This document shows, in pieces, positions 19,925 to 30,151 of a stretch of 64,000 nt of DNA (the first letter of the stretch is position 1; every line of letters begins with the position of its first letter). The notes under the pieces were generated by a model. The model ran no database searches and was not told the DNA's origin. It saw nothing but the letters and a program-made list of their open reading frames with translations. Origin of the DNA: Hahella sp. CCB-MM4 (GTDB taxonomy: Bacteria; Pseudomonadota; Gammaproteobacteria; Pseudomonadales; Oleiphilaceae); the NCBI RefSeq assembly GCF_002260525.1, contig NZ_MRYI01000021.1:62001-126000 (forward strand). Direction: 5' to 3'. A program made the translations under genes and the position numbers.

Positions 19925-20584
19925 TTACTGCTGATCCTCTTCTTTAGCGCCATTTTTAACTTCATCCTCATCCAAGTGGCTGGACCAGTTGGATACAACC
20001 TGATCAATATTGCCATTGTATTGAGCATACTGCTGTTCAAAGCGGTCCCTGAATGCCAAACCAACATTGACACCGTTGACAATGACGTTTTCCAGCAGCC
20101 ACTTTTGGAGATCAGTGTTTTTATACATGGCATATATTACAGGGTACTTGCTCCCGGTAGCCGTCGTGACCTCCAGATCTACTGTGGCACGCTCTTCATC
20201 TCTGGGATTAACGTCGGCAGTTAGCACACTGATGGTAAAATCACCACTTTCAACCAGAGTTTTTCCATAGGCGTTAAACAAGCTCTTTTTGAACGCTTCC
20301 ACAAAGGCATTCTTCTGATCCTTTGTCGCCTCTCGACGGTATCGCCCCATCACCCGCGCGGCAATCCGACGAAAATCAACAGAGTCAGACAAAGCAGACT
20401 CCATGACGGCATAGAATTTTTCGGGATCTTCATCATAAGTCCCGCGCTCCTTTTCCAGCTTATTAACAAGGAACTCAGTACTGTCTTCGACGGTCTTCCT
20501 CACCTCTCCAGCGATGTCAGCCCGCGCACAAAATGCCACCAACAACATGATGACCAAACTAAATTTGCTCATTGCTTGCTTCAT
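19925..20584 (-). CDS. mlaC: MlaC periplasmic phospholipid carrier
   Basis: 219 residues from the ATG at 20582-20584. Signal peptide MKQAMSKFSLVIMLLVAFC with an ARA cleavage site, then the MlaC/Ttg2D domain with RRIAARVMGRYRREAT and the hydrophobic pocket regions. It ferries phospholipids between the outer-membrane MlaA complex and the inner-membrane MlaFEDB transporter. mlaA is not in the window. The acidic C-terminal tail is common in Pseudomonas-like members. Confidence 0.94.
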   Translation of the reverse strand: MKQAMSKFSLVIMLLVAFCARADIAGEVRKTVEDSTEFLVNKLEKERGTYDEDPEKFYAVMESALSDSVDFRRIAARVMGRYRREATKDQKNAFVEAFKKSLFNAYGKTLVESGDFTISVLTADVNPRDEERATVDLEVTTATGSKYPVIYAMYKNTDLQKWLLENVIVNGVNVGLAFRDRFEQQYAQYNGNIDQVVSNWSSHLDEDEVKNGAKEEDQQ

Positions 20585-20667
20585 ATGCAATTCCAAAAAA
20601 CGATTCCCATGAATTGAGGACGCCTGTTATGACTCTAACTCATCATAAAAAGTTCATGAATGCGTAG

Positions 20668-21120
20668 TTATAACTTGCTGGTGGCGAAATCACTGATCAG
20701 TTTCTCCAGATTCAGTGCGCTCTGAGTACTATCAAAAAAGTCTCCTGGCTCCAGAGCGTCTTCATCACCACCAATGGATACGTTGATATACTTCTCACCC
20801 AACAAACCTGCGGTACTTACTACGGCAATGCTGTCCTTACTCAAATAGTCCACATTGGCGTCGATATCCATTTCCACCACGGCTTTAATGGAACGACCAT
20901 CGAGATAGATATTGCTGACCCGACCAATAGTAACCCCCGCCAAAGACACTTTTCCGCGAACTCTTAGACCACCAACATCGTTAAATTCTGCATACAGTTT
21001 GTAAGTCTTCTCGGTAGGTCGCAGTGAGAGCCCACTGACTTCCAGCGCCAGCAGGAACAAGGCAGCGATACCCGCCATAATGAATAGCCCCACCGATATT
21101 TCCATTGTGCGCAATCGCAT
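20668..21120 (-). CDS. mlaD: MlaD MCE-domain protein
   Basis: 150 residues from the ATG at 21118-21120, which gives the normal MlaD start (MRLRTMEISVGLFIMAG); upstream codons in the same frame lie inside mlaE and are not part of it. One transmembrane helix (about 8-27) and one MCE domain (KTYKLYAEFNDVGGLRVRGKVSLAGVTIGRV). MlaD forms a hexameric ring in the periplasm over the MlaE channel. It starts 2 nt after the mlaE stop, with GGAGA inside mlaE as the binding site, so coupling is likely. Confidence 0.95.
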   Translation of the reverse strand: MRLRTMEISVGLFIMAGIAALFLLALEVSGLSLRPTEKTYKLYAEFNDVGGLRVRGKVSLAGVTIGRVSNIYLDGRSIKAVVEMDIDANVDYLSKDSIAVVSTAGLLGEKYINVSIGGDEDALEPGDFFDSTQSALNLEKLISDFATSKL

Positions 21121-21122
21121 AT

Positions 21123-21902
21123 CTAAAAATCTCCAAACATGACTGCAGTCAAAATAAAATCTAATCCCAGTACAGCAAGTGAGGAGTACACCACCGTTTT
21201 TGTCGTGGCAGCACTGATCCCCTCGGATGTCGGCACAGAATCGTATCCCTGAAATACAGCTATCCAGGTACACACCACGCCAAACACAACACTTTTGACA
21301 ACTCCGTTAAGCACATCTTCCTGGAAATCTACGGCAGATTGCATATTGCCCCAGAAAGAACCTTCATACACCCCAAGCCAGTCGACACCGACCATCATGC
21401 CGCCCCATACGCCGACAACACTGAATATCATGGCCAGCAAAGGCATCGCGACAAATCCGGCAGCCAGACGCGGCGCCACAATCTGCTTAAGCGGATCCAC
21501 CCCCATCATCTCCAGGCTGGAAAGTTGCTCCGTGGCTTTCATCAAACCAATTTCAGCCGTCAACGCTGAACCGGCACGACCAGCGAACAATAATGCAGTG
21601 ACCACAGGCCCTAACTCGCGCACCAGAGTCAGTGCAATCATCTGCCCGATAGCCTGCTCGGAACCGTAATCGACCAGGATGTTATATCCCTGAAGCCCCA
21701 ATACCATTCCGATAAACAGCCCACTGACAATGATAATCACCAAGGACAACACACCGATGGAGTGGAGCTGCTTGATAAACAGCGGCACACCTTTCCATCC
21801 GGGAACACCCGTCAATGAACGGACCAGAAACAACCCTGCCCGCCCCAGAGAAGCGACCGATAGCAGCCCTTTCTTACCTGTTCGCTGCAGAAAATCCAGC
21901 AT
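21123..21902 (-). CDS. mlaE: MlaE permease
   Basis: 259 residues from the ATG at 21900-21902 ([12 protein letters not shown]). Multiple membrane helices and the family's [31 protein letters not shown] segment, the coupling region that contacts MlaF. Permease of the MlaFEDB phospholipid transporter. The start lies 29 nt inside the end of mlaF. Confidence 0.95.
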   Translation of the reverse strand: MLDFLQRTGKKGLLSVASLGRAGLFLVRSLTGVPGWKGVPLFIKQLHSIGVLSLVIIIVSGLFIGMVLGLQGYNILVDYGSEQAIGQMIALTLVRELGPVVTALLFAGRAGSALTAEIGLMKATEQLSSLEMMGVDPLKQIVAPRLAAGFVAMPLLAMIFSVVGVWGGMMVGVDWLGVYEGSFWGNMQSAVDFQEDVLNGVVKSVVFGVVCTWIAVFQGYDSVPTSEGISAATTKTVVYSSLAVLGLDFILTAVMFGDF

Positions 21903-22713
21903 CCTGGTCTCCTTGCAACAGATCAGCGCCATAATCCCGGGCCGGGTAGTGGAATGGCACAGGGCCGTCCGGCAGACCATTGAGAAACTGTTTCACAAAC
22001 GCACTTCCTTCCTGCTTCAACTGTTCAGGCGTACCCTGCCCCATCACTTTTCCATCGGCAATAATACATAGATGATCTGTAATACTGAGTGATTCCTGAA
22101 TGTCGTGAGAGACGACAATACTCGTGAGCCCCAAGGCATCATTCAACAATCGGATTAACTGCACAATGACTCCCATCGCAATGGGATCCTGTCCTGTAAA
22201 AGGCTCGTCGTACATCACCATTTCGGGGTCAAGCGCGATTGTTCTGGCCAGCGCAGCCCTCCGCGCCATGCCTCCCGAGAGTTCGCTGGGCATCAGGTCC
22301 CTGGCTCCCCGCAATCCTACGGCCTGGAGCTTCATAAGCACCAGATCCCGGATCATTTCCTCGGGTAGCTGGGTATGCACTCTCAAGGGAAAGGCGACAT
22401 TTTCAAAAACCGTCAAATCAGAAAATAATGCACCGGACTGAAACAGCATCCCCATGCGTTCACGTAAGAGGTACAACTCTTTCCGTTTCAATCGGGTGAC
22501 TTCCTGACCATTAACCTTAATCCGACCCTGCTCCGGCCTCAATTGGCCTCCGATCAATTTGAGCAAGGTGGTTTTACCTGTGCCACTGGGGCCCATAATT
22601 GTCGTGATTTTGCCCTTGGGTACATCGATATCAACATTATCAAAAATCAACCGATCACCGCGGGAAAACGACATTCCCCTTATTTCGACATAGTTGTCGG
22701 ATGCCTGATTCAT
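21874..22713 (-). CDS. mlaF: MlaF ATPase
   Basis: 279 residues from the ATG at 22711-22713, with GAGG 5 nt before it. ABC ATPase with Walker A GPSGTGKT (41-48), signature [13 protein letters not shown] and Walker B MVMYDEPF, then SHDIQ with the switch His. It powers the Mla phospholipid transporter. First gene of the minus-strand mla-murA-his cluster; divergent from kdsD over 279 nt. Confidence 0.96.
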   Translation of the reverse strand: MNQASDNYVEIRGMSFSRGDRLIFDNVDIDVPKGKITTIMGPSGTGKTTLLKLIGGQLRPEQGRIKVNGQEVTRLKRKELYLLRERMGMLFQSGALFSDLTVFENVAFPLRVHTQLPEEMIRDLVLMKLQAVGLRGARDLMPSELSGGMARRAALARTIALDPEMVMYDEPFTGQDPIAMGVIVQLIRLLNDALGLTSIVVSHDIQESLSITDHLCIIADGKVMGQGTPEQLKQEGSAFVKQFLNGLPDGPVPFHYPARDYGADLLQGDQDAGFSAANR

Positions 22714-22888
22714 GCATTCCTCAAATATATGAAGCCAGAAGACCCCATGCGCATTGGACAACCCGCAGGCTGTTCCTGGCCGCAGGGCAAAGTTAGCAGC
22801 GCCAACTTAAAGCGCGGAATATACCAGATCGTTTATAAAAAGGCAGCCGCCAGGGTAAAACCAGTTAAAAGTGTTAACGAGCTTTCAG

Positions 22889-22916
22889 TTGCAGCCGGTT
22901 CCATGCGCTCTATAAT
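22889..22916 (+). promoter_or_regulatory. Candidate sigma-70 promoter for kdsD
   Basis: TTGCAG (22889-22894), a 16-nt spacer, and a perfect -10 TATAAT (22911-22916), 76 nt upstream of the kdsD ATG and in the correct direction. The -35 box is imperfect. Confidence 0.5.
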
Positions 22917-22992
22917 ACCGGACCAACCTGAACAAAAGCCTAACGGGCAACTTGTTATCTATCCAGCCATTCAAATGGGACTAATCGTTGGA

Positions 22993-23970
22993 ATGACAGA
23001 CCATAGCCACGAATACATCAAGGCTGCCATACGCACCATTGAAATTGAAGCCGAATCTGTAACCGCCCTGAAGCATCGAGTGGACGAAAACTTTGTCAAG
23101 GCCTGTGACCTGATCCTATCCTGCGAAGGCCGGGTGGTTGTTACCGGCATGGGCAAATCCGGACATATCGGAACCAAAATAGCCGCGACTCTGGCTTCCA
23201 CGGGAACCCCCTCATTCTTTGTTCATCCGGGCGAAGCCAGCCACGGTGACCTGGGGATGATCACCCCAAAGGATGTTGTCCTGGCATTGTCCAATTCCGG
23301 CAACACTGCTGAAGTAGTAACCATCTTACCCCTGATCAAGCGAATGAATGCGCCCTTGATCAGCATGACCGGAAATCCGAATTCCACCATGTCCCAGATG
23401 GCTGATGTGAATCTGGATGTGAGTGTCGCCTCAGAAGCCTGCCCGCTAGGTCTGGCGCCAACCTCCAGCACTACTGCCAGCCTCGTCCTGGGGGACGCTC
23501 TGGCAATAGCTCTACTGGAAGCCCGCGGATTCTCTGCGGAAGACTTTGCCTTCTCTCACCCGGGTGGCGCACTTGGTCGACGACTGCTTTTAAAAGTGTC
23601 CGACATCATGCACTCCGGAGATCAGATACCTATTGTCAGAAGTGGCGAGACCCTCAGCAATTCATTATTGGAAATGACCCAAAAGGGATTGGGAATGACT
23701 TGCGTGGTAGATGCCGACAATAAAGTATGCGGTATATTCACTGACGGTGATTTGCGCCGCTCACTGGATAAGGCGATAGATGTGCACAACTGCCTGATTG
23801 ATGAGGTTATGACAAAACAGTTCAAATCGGTCTCTAAAGACACGCTAGCCGCAGAAGCTTTGTCACAAATGCAACAAAAAGCCATTGGCGCCATGCCTGT
23901 CGTAACGGAAAGCGGCGAAGTCATAGGCGCCTTTAATATGCAGGACATGCTCCGCGCCGGCGTAATTTGA
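22993..23970 (+). CDS. kdsD: Arabinose-5-phosphate isomerase
   Basis: 325 residues from the ATG at 22993 (MTDHSHEYIKAAIRTIE), the normal family length; the frame is open much further upstream but that part overlaps mlaF on the other strand and is not coding. SIS domain (about 40-175) with GMGKSGHIGTKIAATLASTGTPSFFVHP and a pair of CBS domains (about 205-325). It isomerises ribulose-5-phosphate to arabinose-5-phosphate, the first step towards KDO for LPS. kdsC follows 18 nt later. Confidence 0.96.
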   Translation: MTDHSHEYIKAAIRTIEIEAESVTALKHRVDENFVKACDLILSCEGRVVVTGMGKSGHIGTKIAATLASTGTPSFFVHPGEASHGDLGMITPKDVVLALSNSGNTAEVVTILPLIKRMNAPLISMTGNPNSTMSQMADVNLDVSVASEACPLGLAPTSSTTASLVLGDALAIALLEARGFSAEDFAFSHPGGALGRRLLLKVSDIMHSGDQIPIVRSGETLSNSLLEMTQKGLGMTCVVDADNKVCGIFTDGDLRRSLDKAIDVHNCLIDEVMTKQFKSVSKDTLAAEALSQMQQKAIGAMPVVTESGEVIGAFNMQDMLRAGVI

Positions 23971-23988
23971 TAGAGAGAAATTTGACTG

Positions 23989-24540
23989 ATGGAAAACGAC
24001 CTGAACCTGGACAGACTGTCGCAAGACCTGTTGGATAAACTGAAGCACATCAAACTCCTGGCTCTCGACGTCGACGGAATACTGAGCGATGGCACGCTCT
24101 TTTTCAGTGCTGATGGAGATGAAGTAAAAGGTTTTTCCATCCTCGACGGCCTTGGCATCAAGCTGCTGCAGGATAACGGAGTCACTGTCGCCATCATTAC
24201 CGGGCGCACCTCTCCTCTCACAGCAAGAAGAGCTGCAAATCTAGGTATAAAACACATTGCACAGGGGCGGGAAGACAAAAAAACGGCACTCCTGGAACTA
24301 TGCGGAGAGCTAAAACTGGAGCCCGCCGATTGTGCCTATATGGGGGATGACCTGCCTGATCTCAGCGCCATCAGGCATTGCGCCGTAGGATTTACCGTAC
24401 CTAACGCGCACTGGTTTGTTCGGCAACATGCTGACCATTGCACTCAGTCTAAAGGTGGAAAAGGTGCAGTCAGAGAGGTTTGCGATATCATCCTGCATGC
24501 AAAAGGCAGACTGGAATCCACTCTTGAGGCTTACCTTTAG
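23989..24540 (+). CDS. kdsC: KDO-8-phosphate phosphatase
   Basis: 183 residues, HAD family of the small C0 (capless) type that works as a tetramer. Nucleophile motif LALDVDGILSDG (Asp27, Asp29), second motif IITGRTS, and YMGDDLPDLSA at the third. It releases phosphate from KDO-8-phosphate to give KDO. Lies between kdsD and lptC as in Pseudomonas and E. coli. Confidence 0.96.
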   Translation: MENDLNLDRLSQDLLDKLKHIKLLALDVDGILSDGTLFFSADGDEVKGFSILDGLGIKLLQDNGVTVAIITGRTSPLTARRAANLGIKHIAQGREDKKTALLELCGELKLEPADCAYMGDDLPDLSAIRHCAVGFTVPNAHWFVRQHADHCTQSKGGKGAVREVCDIILHAKGRLESTLEAYL

Positions 24541-24593
24541 TTCCCCCTGGAATAGACAGACAGCCGCGACGTAGAAGGAGATCCACACCCGCA

Positions 24594-25172
24594 ATGAAAC
24601 AGGCATTAAAAAACAACATTAAACTGGTGATAGGCGCTTTAATCATTTCGGGGATCGTTCTCTATTCTATCCTCACGCCAAATACACCAGTGAGCCTGTT
24701 TCAGGAAGAACCGATGCTCGACGATGAACCGGATGCCTTTGTCACCGGAGCCGAATACAGAACCTACGATGAACGTGGCAATCTGGAGAGCGTGCTACGC
24801 AGCGAACGGGCCAAGCATTTCCCACAGACCAACATTGGCCTGCTGACAAACCCAAACCTGCAACTCTACCAGGAAGGCGAACCCAGCTGGACAGCAAAGT
24901 CCAGCGAAGGACAATTTGACGTACAGAAGGACCATGTTGTCCTGATGGGTAATGTCCAGATTCAGGGTACCGATCGCAAGGGAGAAAAGTTTTCCATGCA
25001 TACAGAAAAGCTGAATTATGCGAACAAGTCCGGCTTTATCGATACCGATCAACCAGTTAAGATTACGTCCGATACCAGCGAGATTACAGCTGTCGGCATG
25101 ACGGCCGACATTGCACAGAAAAAAATCATTCTTCTTTCCAAGGTAAAAGGCCAATATGTACAACCCAAGTAA
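24594..25172 (+). CDS. lptC: LptC LPS export protein
   Basis: 192 residues: one N-terminal transmembrane helix (about 10-27) and a periplasmic beta-jellyroll domain. LptC takes LPS from LptB2FG and passes it to LptA. AAGGAG lies 12 nt before the ATG. It overlaps lptA by 17 nt, so translational coupling is likely. Confidence 0.94.
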   Translation: MKQALKNNIKLVIGALIISGIVLYSILTPNTPVSLFQEEPMLDDEPDAFVTGAEYRTYDERGNLESVLRSERAKHFPQTNIGLLTNPNLQLYQEGEPSWTAKSSEGQFDVQKDHVVLMGNVQIQGTDRKGEKFSMHTEKLNYANKSGFIDTDQPVKITSDTSEITAVGMTADIAQKKIILLSKVKGQYVQPK

Positions 25173-25689
25173 GCGCCATGCCCTGCTGTTTTACCTGATG
25201 CTGGCCTTGAGTCTATTGTCCCCCTTAAGCTACGCGATCAATCTGAGCAGTAGCAGTGATGAACCGATCAAGATCCAGGCCGATCGGGCAGAACTGGATG
25301 ACATAGCAGGCAAGTCAACTTATACAGGCAATGTCATCATTACCCAAGGCAAGTCCCGCCTGGAAGCCGCAAAAGTTATTCTTGTATCTGACAGCAACGG
25401 CATTAAGAGTTTTTTTGCCAGCGGTGAGCCTGCCCATCTGGTTCAGTACGATCCAGAGACAGACGTGGTCACTCAGGCATATGCACGGGAAATTCGATAT
25501 GAGCGTGATGAAAATCGGGTAACCCTCAAACAGAACGCCCGCCTGGAGCAACCCAGCAGTTCCTTCCAGGGTGAAGAAATCATATATGACACGGTCAAGC
25601 GTCTGGTGACCGCAGAGTCAGCTTCAAGTGGAGAGGATACCGGCAGGGTTGAGATCATTTATCAACCGCCTAAGGCAAACCCGCAATGA
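25156..25689 (+). CDS. lptA: LptA periplasmic LPS bridge protein
   Basis: 177 residues. Signal peptide ending SYA (about residue 27), then the OstA-like jellyroll: [32 protein letters not shown] and the later [17 protein letters not shown]. LptA forms the filament that carries LPS across the periplasm. The start lies within the end of lptC, and its stop overlaps the lptB ATG (ATGA). Confidence 0.95.
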   Translation: MYNPSKRHALLFYLMLALSLLSPLSYAINLSSSSDEPIKIQADRAELDDIAGKSTYTGNVIITQGKSRLEAAKVILVSDSNGIKSFFASGEPAHLVQYDPETDVVTQAYAREIRYERDENRVTLKQNARLEQPSSSFQGEEIIYDTVKRLVTAESASSGEDTGRVEIIYQPPKANPQ

Positions 25690-26411
25690 CCGTGTTATCT
25701 GCCCGTAATCTGGCCAAGGCTTACAAAAAGCGGCCTGTCGTCAAAGATGTCAGCGTGGAAATCAATAGCGGTGAAATTGTTGGATTACTTGGACCTAACG
25801 GGGCGGGTAAGACAACATGCTTCTACATGGTCGTGGGTTTGATACCTTGTGATAATGGTGCCATATTTATTGATAATCAGGACATTACTACCCTGCCCAT
25901 GCATGGGCGGGCACGTAAGGGTATTGGATACCTGCCGCAGGAGGCTTCGGTATTTCGCAAACTCACGGTAGAAGAAAATATCTACGCTATCCTGGAAACC
26001 AGACACGACCTGAGTCGCAAGGACCGCAAGCACAAAATGGAAGAGTTGTTGCAGGAGTTCCACATCACCCATATCCGTAAAAGCCTGGGCATGAGCCTGT
26101 CAGGCGGCGAACGCCGTCGAGTGGAGATTGCTCGGGCCTTGGCAACGGAGCCGGATTTTGTCCTTCTGGATGAGCCTTTTGCAGGTGTTGATCCAATCTC
26201 AGTAAATGATATCAAGCAGATCATTGAACACCTGAAAACTCGGGGCATTGGTGTACTCATTACTGATCACAATGTTCGCGAGACCTTGGATATTTGTGAA
26301 CGCGCCTATATTGTAAGTGAAGGATACATCATCGCCAGCGGCAGCCCCGCAGAGATTCTGGAAAACCAGAAAGTGCGGGAGGTATATCTGGGAGACCGAT
26401 TCAAGCTTTAA
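25686..26411 (+). CDS. lptB: LptB ATPase of LPS exporter
   Basis: 241 residues. Walker A GPNGAGKT (36-43), signature [16 protein letters not shown], Walker [13 protein letters not shown] and the switch [10 protein letters not shown]. It drives LPS extraction from the inner membrane together with LptF and LptG, which are not in the window. Start overlaps the lptA stop. Confidence 0.97.
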   Translation: MTVLSARNLAKAYKKRPVVKDVSVEINSGEIVGLLGPNGAGKTTCFYMVVGLIPCDNGAIFIDNQDITTLPMHGRARKGIGYLPQEASVFRKLTVEENIYAILETRHDLSRKDRKHKMEELLQEFHITHIRKSLGMSLSGGERRRVEIARALATEPDFVLLDEPFAGVDPISVNDIKQIIEHLKTRGIGVLITDHNVRETLDICERAYIVSEGYIIASGSPAEILENQKVREVYLGDRFKL

Positions 26412-26485
26412 CGGGAATACATTCTGACTACTGGCACTCTGGTATGAGCCGGAAAAAGATGTAACCCTGTAAAAAATATAGAGAA

Positions 26486-26504
26486 GTACAGACTTGATCT
26501 GTAC
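26486..26504. other. Palindrome upstream of rpoN
   Basis: GTACAGA (26486-26492), 5-nt centre, TCTGTAC (26498-26504): a perfect 7-bp inverted repeat in the 210-nt lptB-rpoN gap, 118 nt before rpoN. No T-tract follows on plus. A perfect TATAAT at 26571-26576 lies between it and rpoN and could be the -10 box of an rpoN promoter, but I see no matching -35. Confidence 0.4.
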
Positions 26505-26621
26505 AAAAAAAGAACACTCACAATGATTTTTCAATTAATACCAAATCGGCCATTGCAGAACTTGTTTATTTATAATAGAAAGTGATACAAAATCTGTGCC
26601 TATTTTGGTGGTTAGCATTAG

Positions 26622-28130
26622 ATGGTTATGAAAACATCATTGCAGCTGAAGCTTGGTCAACAATTGACCATGACGCCTCAACTGCAACAAGCAATCAAAT
26701 TACTGCAGCTCTCAACGCTAGATCTGCAACAGGAAATTCAGCAGGCGCTTGAATCCAACCCCATGCTTGAGGTGAACGAGGACGACGAGCCCAGCAGCAA
26801 TCCTCAAAATGATGAGATTACCGAGCGTTTGGTTGCCAATGCCAAGGAATCTGCATCTGAAAGCGCGTCGTCCAGCGAAGAACCATCTTATTCAGAGGAC
26901 GATAACTGGAACGAATCAATTCCCAATGATCTGCCAGTCGACACCGCCTGGGATGACGTCTACCAGGGCAGCAACACCAGCTACAGCAGCGGGTCGGAGG
27001 ATGATGAATTTGATTTTGAATCCAGAAATAGCAAAGGCGAAACGCTGCAGGACCACCTGCTTTGGCAGCTTAACCTGACCCCGATGTCGGACACCGACAG
27101 GGTTATCGCTATCGCCATAGTCGATGCGGTCAGTCCCGATGGCTACCTGACCCTTACCGCGGAGGAAATTCACAGCGGTCTCGAAACAGAGGGCGAGGAA
27201 GGCATTGAACTCGACGAGGTACAGGCTGTTTTAAAACGGGTGCAGCAGTTCGATCCTCCTGGTGTTGCAACCAACACCCTGCAGGAGTGTCTCCTGAACC
27301 AACTCAACCAGCTACCCAAGGATACTCCATGGCTTGGCCAGGCCAAGCTGGTGGTAAGCCACTACATCAACCTGCTGGGCAACCGCGACTACGCTCAGTT
27401 GATGCGCCGCAGCAGGTTGAAAGAAGAAGACCTTCGCCATGTACTCAAACTGATTCAGGGTTTAAACCCCAAACCTGGCCAAAGCATCCAGGAGAGCGAA
27501 ACAGAATACGTGGTCCCCGACGTCATGGTTCGAAAGACCAACGGACGCTGGCTGGTCGAGCTTAACCCGGAAATTTCTCCCCGTATCAGGGTTAACCCCG
27601 GCTACGCCTCTCTGGTAAAGCGTGCTGACAGCAGCGCCGATAACACCTACCTGCGTGACCAGCTTCAGGAGGCCCGTTGGTTTATCAAAAGTCTGCAAAG
27701 CCGGAACGAAACCCTGCTGAAAGTTGCGTCACAAATTGTCGAACATCAGCAAGGATTTCTGGATTACGGAGAAGAAGCGATGAAGCCGTTGGTTTTGCAC
27801 GACATCGCAGAAGCTGTTGAGATGCATGAATCAACAATCTCCCGGGTTACCACACAGAAATATATGCACACACCAAGAGGTGTGTTTGAGCTGAAGTACT
27901 TTTTCTCCAGCCATGTCAGCACAGATTCCGGAGGCGAGTGTTCGTCTACGGCAATTCGGGCTATTATCAAAAAGTTGGTGGCGGCCGAATCCCCTAAAAA
28001 GCCATTGAGCGACAGTAAAATTGCTGCTTTACTGGGAGAACAGGGAATTAATGTGGCACGCAGGACCATCGCCAAATATCGGGAGGCCCTGTCCATTCCA
28101 CCTTCCAACGAACGTAAGCGACTGATTTAA
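26622..28130 (+). CDS. rpoN: RNA polymerase sigma-54 factor
   Basis: Up to 502 residues. The Gln/Leu-rich region I ([34 protein letters not shown]) that contacts enhancer-binding activators, an acidic Ser/Glu region II (about 55-130), the core-binding domain, and the C-terminal RpoN box [12 protein letters not shown] that reads the -24 element. By comparison with relatives the true start may be the second ATG at 26628 (MKTSLQLK). It directs transcription of nitrogen, motility and other genes. The conserved downstream order hpf-ptsN-rapZ-ptsO is present. Confidence 0.97.
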   Translation: MVMKTSLQLKLGQQLTMTPQLQQAIKLLQLSTLDLQQEIQQALESNPMLEVNEDDEPSSNPQNDEITERLVANAKESASESASSSEEPSYSEDDNWNESIPNDLPVDTAWDDVYQGSNTSYSSGSEDDEFDFESRNSKGETLQDHLLWQLNLTPMSDTDRVIAIAIVDAVSPDGYLTLTAEEIHSGLETEGEEGIELDEVQAVLKRVQQFDPPGVATNTLQECLLNQLNQLPKDTPWLGQAKLVVSHYINLLGNRDYAQLMRRSRLKEEDLRHVLKLIQGLNPKPGQSIQESETEYVVPDVMVRKTNGRWLVELNPEISPRIRVNPGYASLVKRADSSADNTYLRDQLQEARWFIKSLQSRNETLLKVASQIVEHQQGFLDYGEEAMKPLVLHDIAEAVEMHESTISRVTTQKYMHTPRGVFELKYFFSSHVSTDSGGECSSTAIRAIIKKLVAAESPKKPLSDSKIAALLGEQGINVARRTIAKYREALSIPPSNERKRLI

Positions 28131-28259
28131 TGTCTGAAATAACGCCTGAAGGAGGTTATCAAATAGATCCACGTCAATTGGCCACATCCTGGATGTGATA
28201 GTATTTTCATGGAAGTGCAAAGATCGTAATGCACCCTATCTTGGCATTAGGAGCTACAT

Positions 28260-28568
28260 ATGCAAATGAATATTACCGGACATCATGTCGAACTGACTGA
28301 GCCACTGAAAGAATACGTCAAGAGCAAGTTTGACAAGCTCGAGCGACATGTCGACAACATCAGCAATGTCCAAGTCACGCTTTCAATTCAAAAGCAGCGT
28401 CAGATTGCCGAAGCAACACTGCATCTCAGTGGAGCCGACATCCATGCCAATGCTGAACATGAAGATATGTACGCCTCAATAGATGGCCTCGTAGATAAAC
28501 TCGACCGACAGATATTGAAATACAAAGAAAAGAATGTAGATCGCGCACACGGTGCATCTGCACGATAA
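28260..28568 (+). CDS. hpf: Ribosome hibernation promoting factor
   Basis: 102 residues, the short HPF form, which together with RMF makes 100S ribosome dimers in stationary phase. Typical start MQMNITGHHVELTEPLKEYV and the basic/aromatic motif region ending HEDMYASIDGLVDKLDRQILKYKEK. GGAG lies before the ATG. 129 nt separate it from rpoN and 9 nt from ptsN. Confidence 0.95.
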   Translation: MQMNITGHHVELTEPLKEYVKSKFDKLERHVDNISNVQVTLSIQKQRQIAEATLHLSGADIHANAEHEDMYASIDGLVDKLDRQILKYKEKNVDRAHGASAR

Positions 28569-28577
28569 ATTGATTAT

Positions 28578-29042
28578 ATGACTGATAACGCCATTACGAT
28601 CGAATCGATCATTTCGCCCGCCCTGACCCGCTGTCAGGTCGCGGGCTCTTCCAAAAAGAAAGTTCTGGAATTTATAGCCCAACTGGTTGCCCAGCATTAT
28701 CCCTTTCTCGACGAAAATGCCCTGTTTACCAATTTAATTTGTCGCGAAAGACTTGGCAGCACAGGAATCGGCCAGGGAATAGCTATCCCCCACTGCCGAC
28801 TGGAAAACTGCGACAGAGTGATCGGTGCACTGATCACACTGAAGGAAAAAATTCCCTTTGACGCTATCGACAATGAGCCAGTAGACCTGCTGTTCGTACT
28901 CATAGTTCCTCAAGAAGCAACAAGTGAACATCTTGACCTTTTGAGCCAGCTGGCACAAAAGTTCAATGACCGTAGCTACTGTGAAAAACTGAGAAACTGT
29001 GAAGATGACCAGGGACTATTTGAGATTGCCATGGGCAGTTGA
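28578..29042 (+). CDS. ptsN: Nitrogen PTS enzyme IIA
   Basis: 154 residues. PTS EIIA type-2 domain with His72 in GIAIPHCRL as the phosphorylated residue. EIIA-Ntr is a regulatory protein that receives phosphate from NPr (ptsO, 1.1 kb downstream) and affects potassium uptake, carbon storage and stress responses; ptsP (EI-Ntr) is not in the window. Confidence 0.95.
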   Translation: MTDNAITIESIISPALTRCQVAGSSKKKVLEFIAQLVAQHYPFLDENALFTNLICRERLGSTGIGQGIAIPHCRLENCDRVIGALITLKEKIPFDAIDNEPVDLLFVLIVPQEATSEHLDLLSQLAQKFNDRSYCEKLRNCEDDQGLFEIAMGS

Positions 29043-29112
29043 CAGACTCCAGCAATAACCTCCTGTCATCGTTAAGAAAACTCTCACGGGTAGACTCAGT
29101 CAAAGAATTATC

Positions 29113-29145
29113 ATCAGCCCCTCCACAGATCGGCAGGGAGCTGAT
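29113..29145 (+). other. Leader stem-loop before rapZ
   Basis: ATCAGC and CCCT (29113-29122) pair with AGGG and GCTGAT (29135-29145) with one bulged A and a 12-nt loop, 54 nt before the rapZ ATG. It could affect rapZ expression or protect the transcript end after ptsN; no T-tract follows. Confidence 0.35.
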
Positions 29146-29198
29146 ATAAATACATAGACCATTTGAAATTTCATACGTCTTCAGCAACAGGACAGGCA

Positions 29199-30059
29199 AT
29201 GAAGCTGATTATTGTGAGCGGCCGCTCCGGATCGGGAAAAAGTACTGCGTTACATGTTTTGGAAGACATGGGCTACTACTGCATAGACAATCTTCCGATC
29301 GGCCTGCTAGGACCTCTCACCAAAGAAGCCCTCTACGAAGGCGCAGGCCATGCTGACAAGATTGCCGTCAGCATTGACGCCCGAAACCTGTACAGAGAAT
29401 TGGGTGATTTCCCTCACATATATAAACGACTGCAGTCTGAAGAGGTGGATATTGAAGTCATCTACCTGGATGCAAAGGACGAAACGCTGCTTAAACGGTT
29501 TCATGCCACTCGACGCAAGCATCCCCTCAGCAGTAAGAGCGTATCCCTGAAGGAAGCGATACAACAGGAAAAAGCCTTACTGGAACCTATCGCCTCTCTC
29601 TCCAATCTGTATATTGATACCAGCGACCTGTCACTTTATCAGCTGCGCGATCAGGTAAAGCTTCGAGTATTGGGGCGGACAGGCCAGGAACTGGCACTGC
29701 TGTTCCAGTCGTTTGGTTTCAAGCATGGAGTACCTTCGGATTCAGACTTCGTTTTCGATGTCAGATGCTTGCCCAACCCTTATTGGGACACCAGTCTTAG
29801 AAGTTTCAGGGGGACAGATCCTGAAATCATAGAGTTTCTGAAAAAGCATCCTGAAAGTGGCCAGATGGTGCAGGACATTGTATCTTTCCTGGAAACCTGG
29901 ATACCTCGCTTTCAAAACAGTAACCGAACTTATATGACTGTGAGTGTAGGATGTACAGGGGGACACCATCGCTCAGTTTTCATCAGCGAACAGTTGGCGG
30001 AACATTTTCGACAGAAATATGATAACGTCCAGGTTCGCCATAAGGAGTTGGCCCAGTAA
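29199..30059 (+). CDS. rapZ: RNase adapter protein RapZ
   Basis: 286 residues from the ATG at 29199 (MKLIIVSGRSGSGKST), preceded by AGGACAGG; the longer reading lacks similarity. N-terminal P-loop GRSGSGKS (8-15) and Walker B-like YYCIDNLP; the C-terminal domain has the VGCTGGHHRSVFISE motif used for RNA and GlcN6P binding. In E. coli it steers RNase E to the sRNA GlmZ and so adjusts amino sugar supply for the envelope; in this branch of gammaproteobacteria the targets may differ. Confidence 0.95.
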   Translation: MKLIIVSGRSGSGKSTALHVLEDMGYYCIDNLPIGLLGPLTKEALYEGAGHADKIAVSIDARNLYRELGDFPHIYKRLQSEEVDIEVIYLDAKDETLLKRFHATRRKHPLSSKSVSLKEAIQQEKALLEPIASLSNLYIDTSDLSLYQLRDQVKLRVLGRTGQELALLFQSFGFKHGVPSDSDFVFDVRCLPNPYWDTSLRSFRGTDPEIIEFLKKHPESGQMVQDIVSFLETWIPRFQNSNRTYMTVSVGCTGGHHRSVFISEQLAEHFRQKYDNVQVRHKELAQ

Positions 30060-30151
30060 TCACCATTGAACCGACCACCCAGATACCCCTTAAATAAACC
30101 TGACAGGTCTAAACCTGTTTTGACTGCTAACCAGTTTGTTGCAAATAAAGC

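Noticed and set aside
22543-22992. N-terminal extension of KdsD by 150 residues
   Set aside because: The frame is open, but this part is antisense to mlaF and unlike any KdsD; the ATG at 22993 gives the standard 325 residues.
26486-26504. LexA (SOS) box before rpoN
   Set aside because: The arms are in the wrong order: ACAG precedes CTGT, whereas LexA boxes have CTGT first and ACAG second.
28131-28259. Sigma-54 promoter before hpf
   Set aside because: A GG doublet occurs in TTGGCCACA but there is no GC at the required -12 distance.
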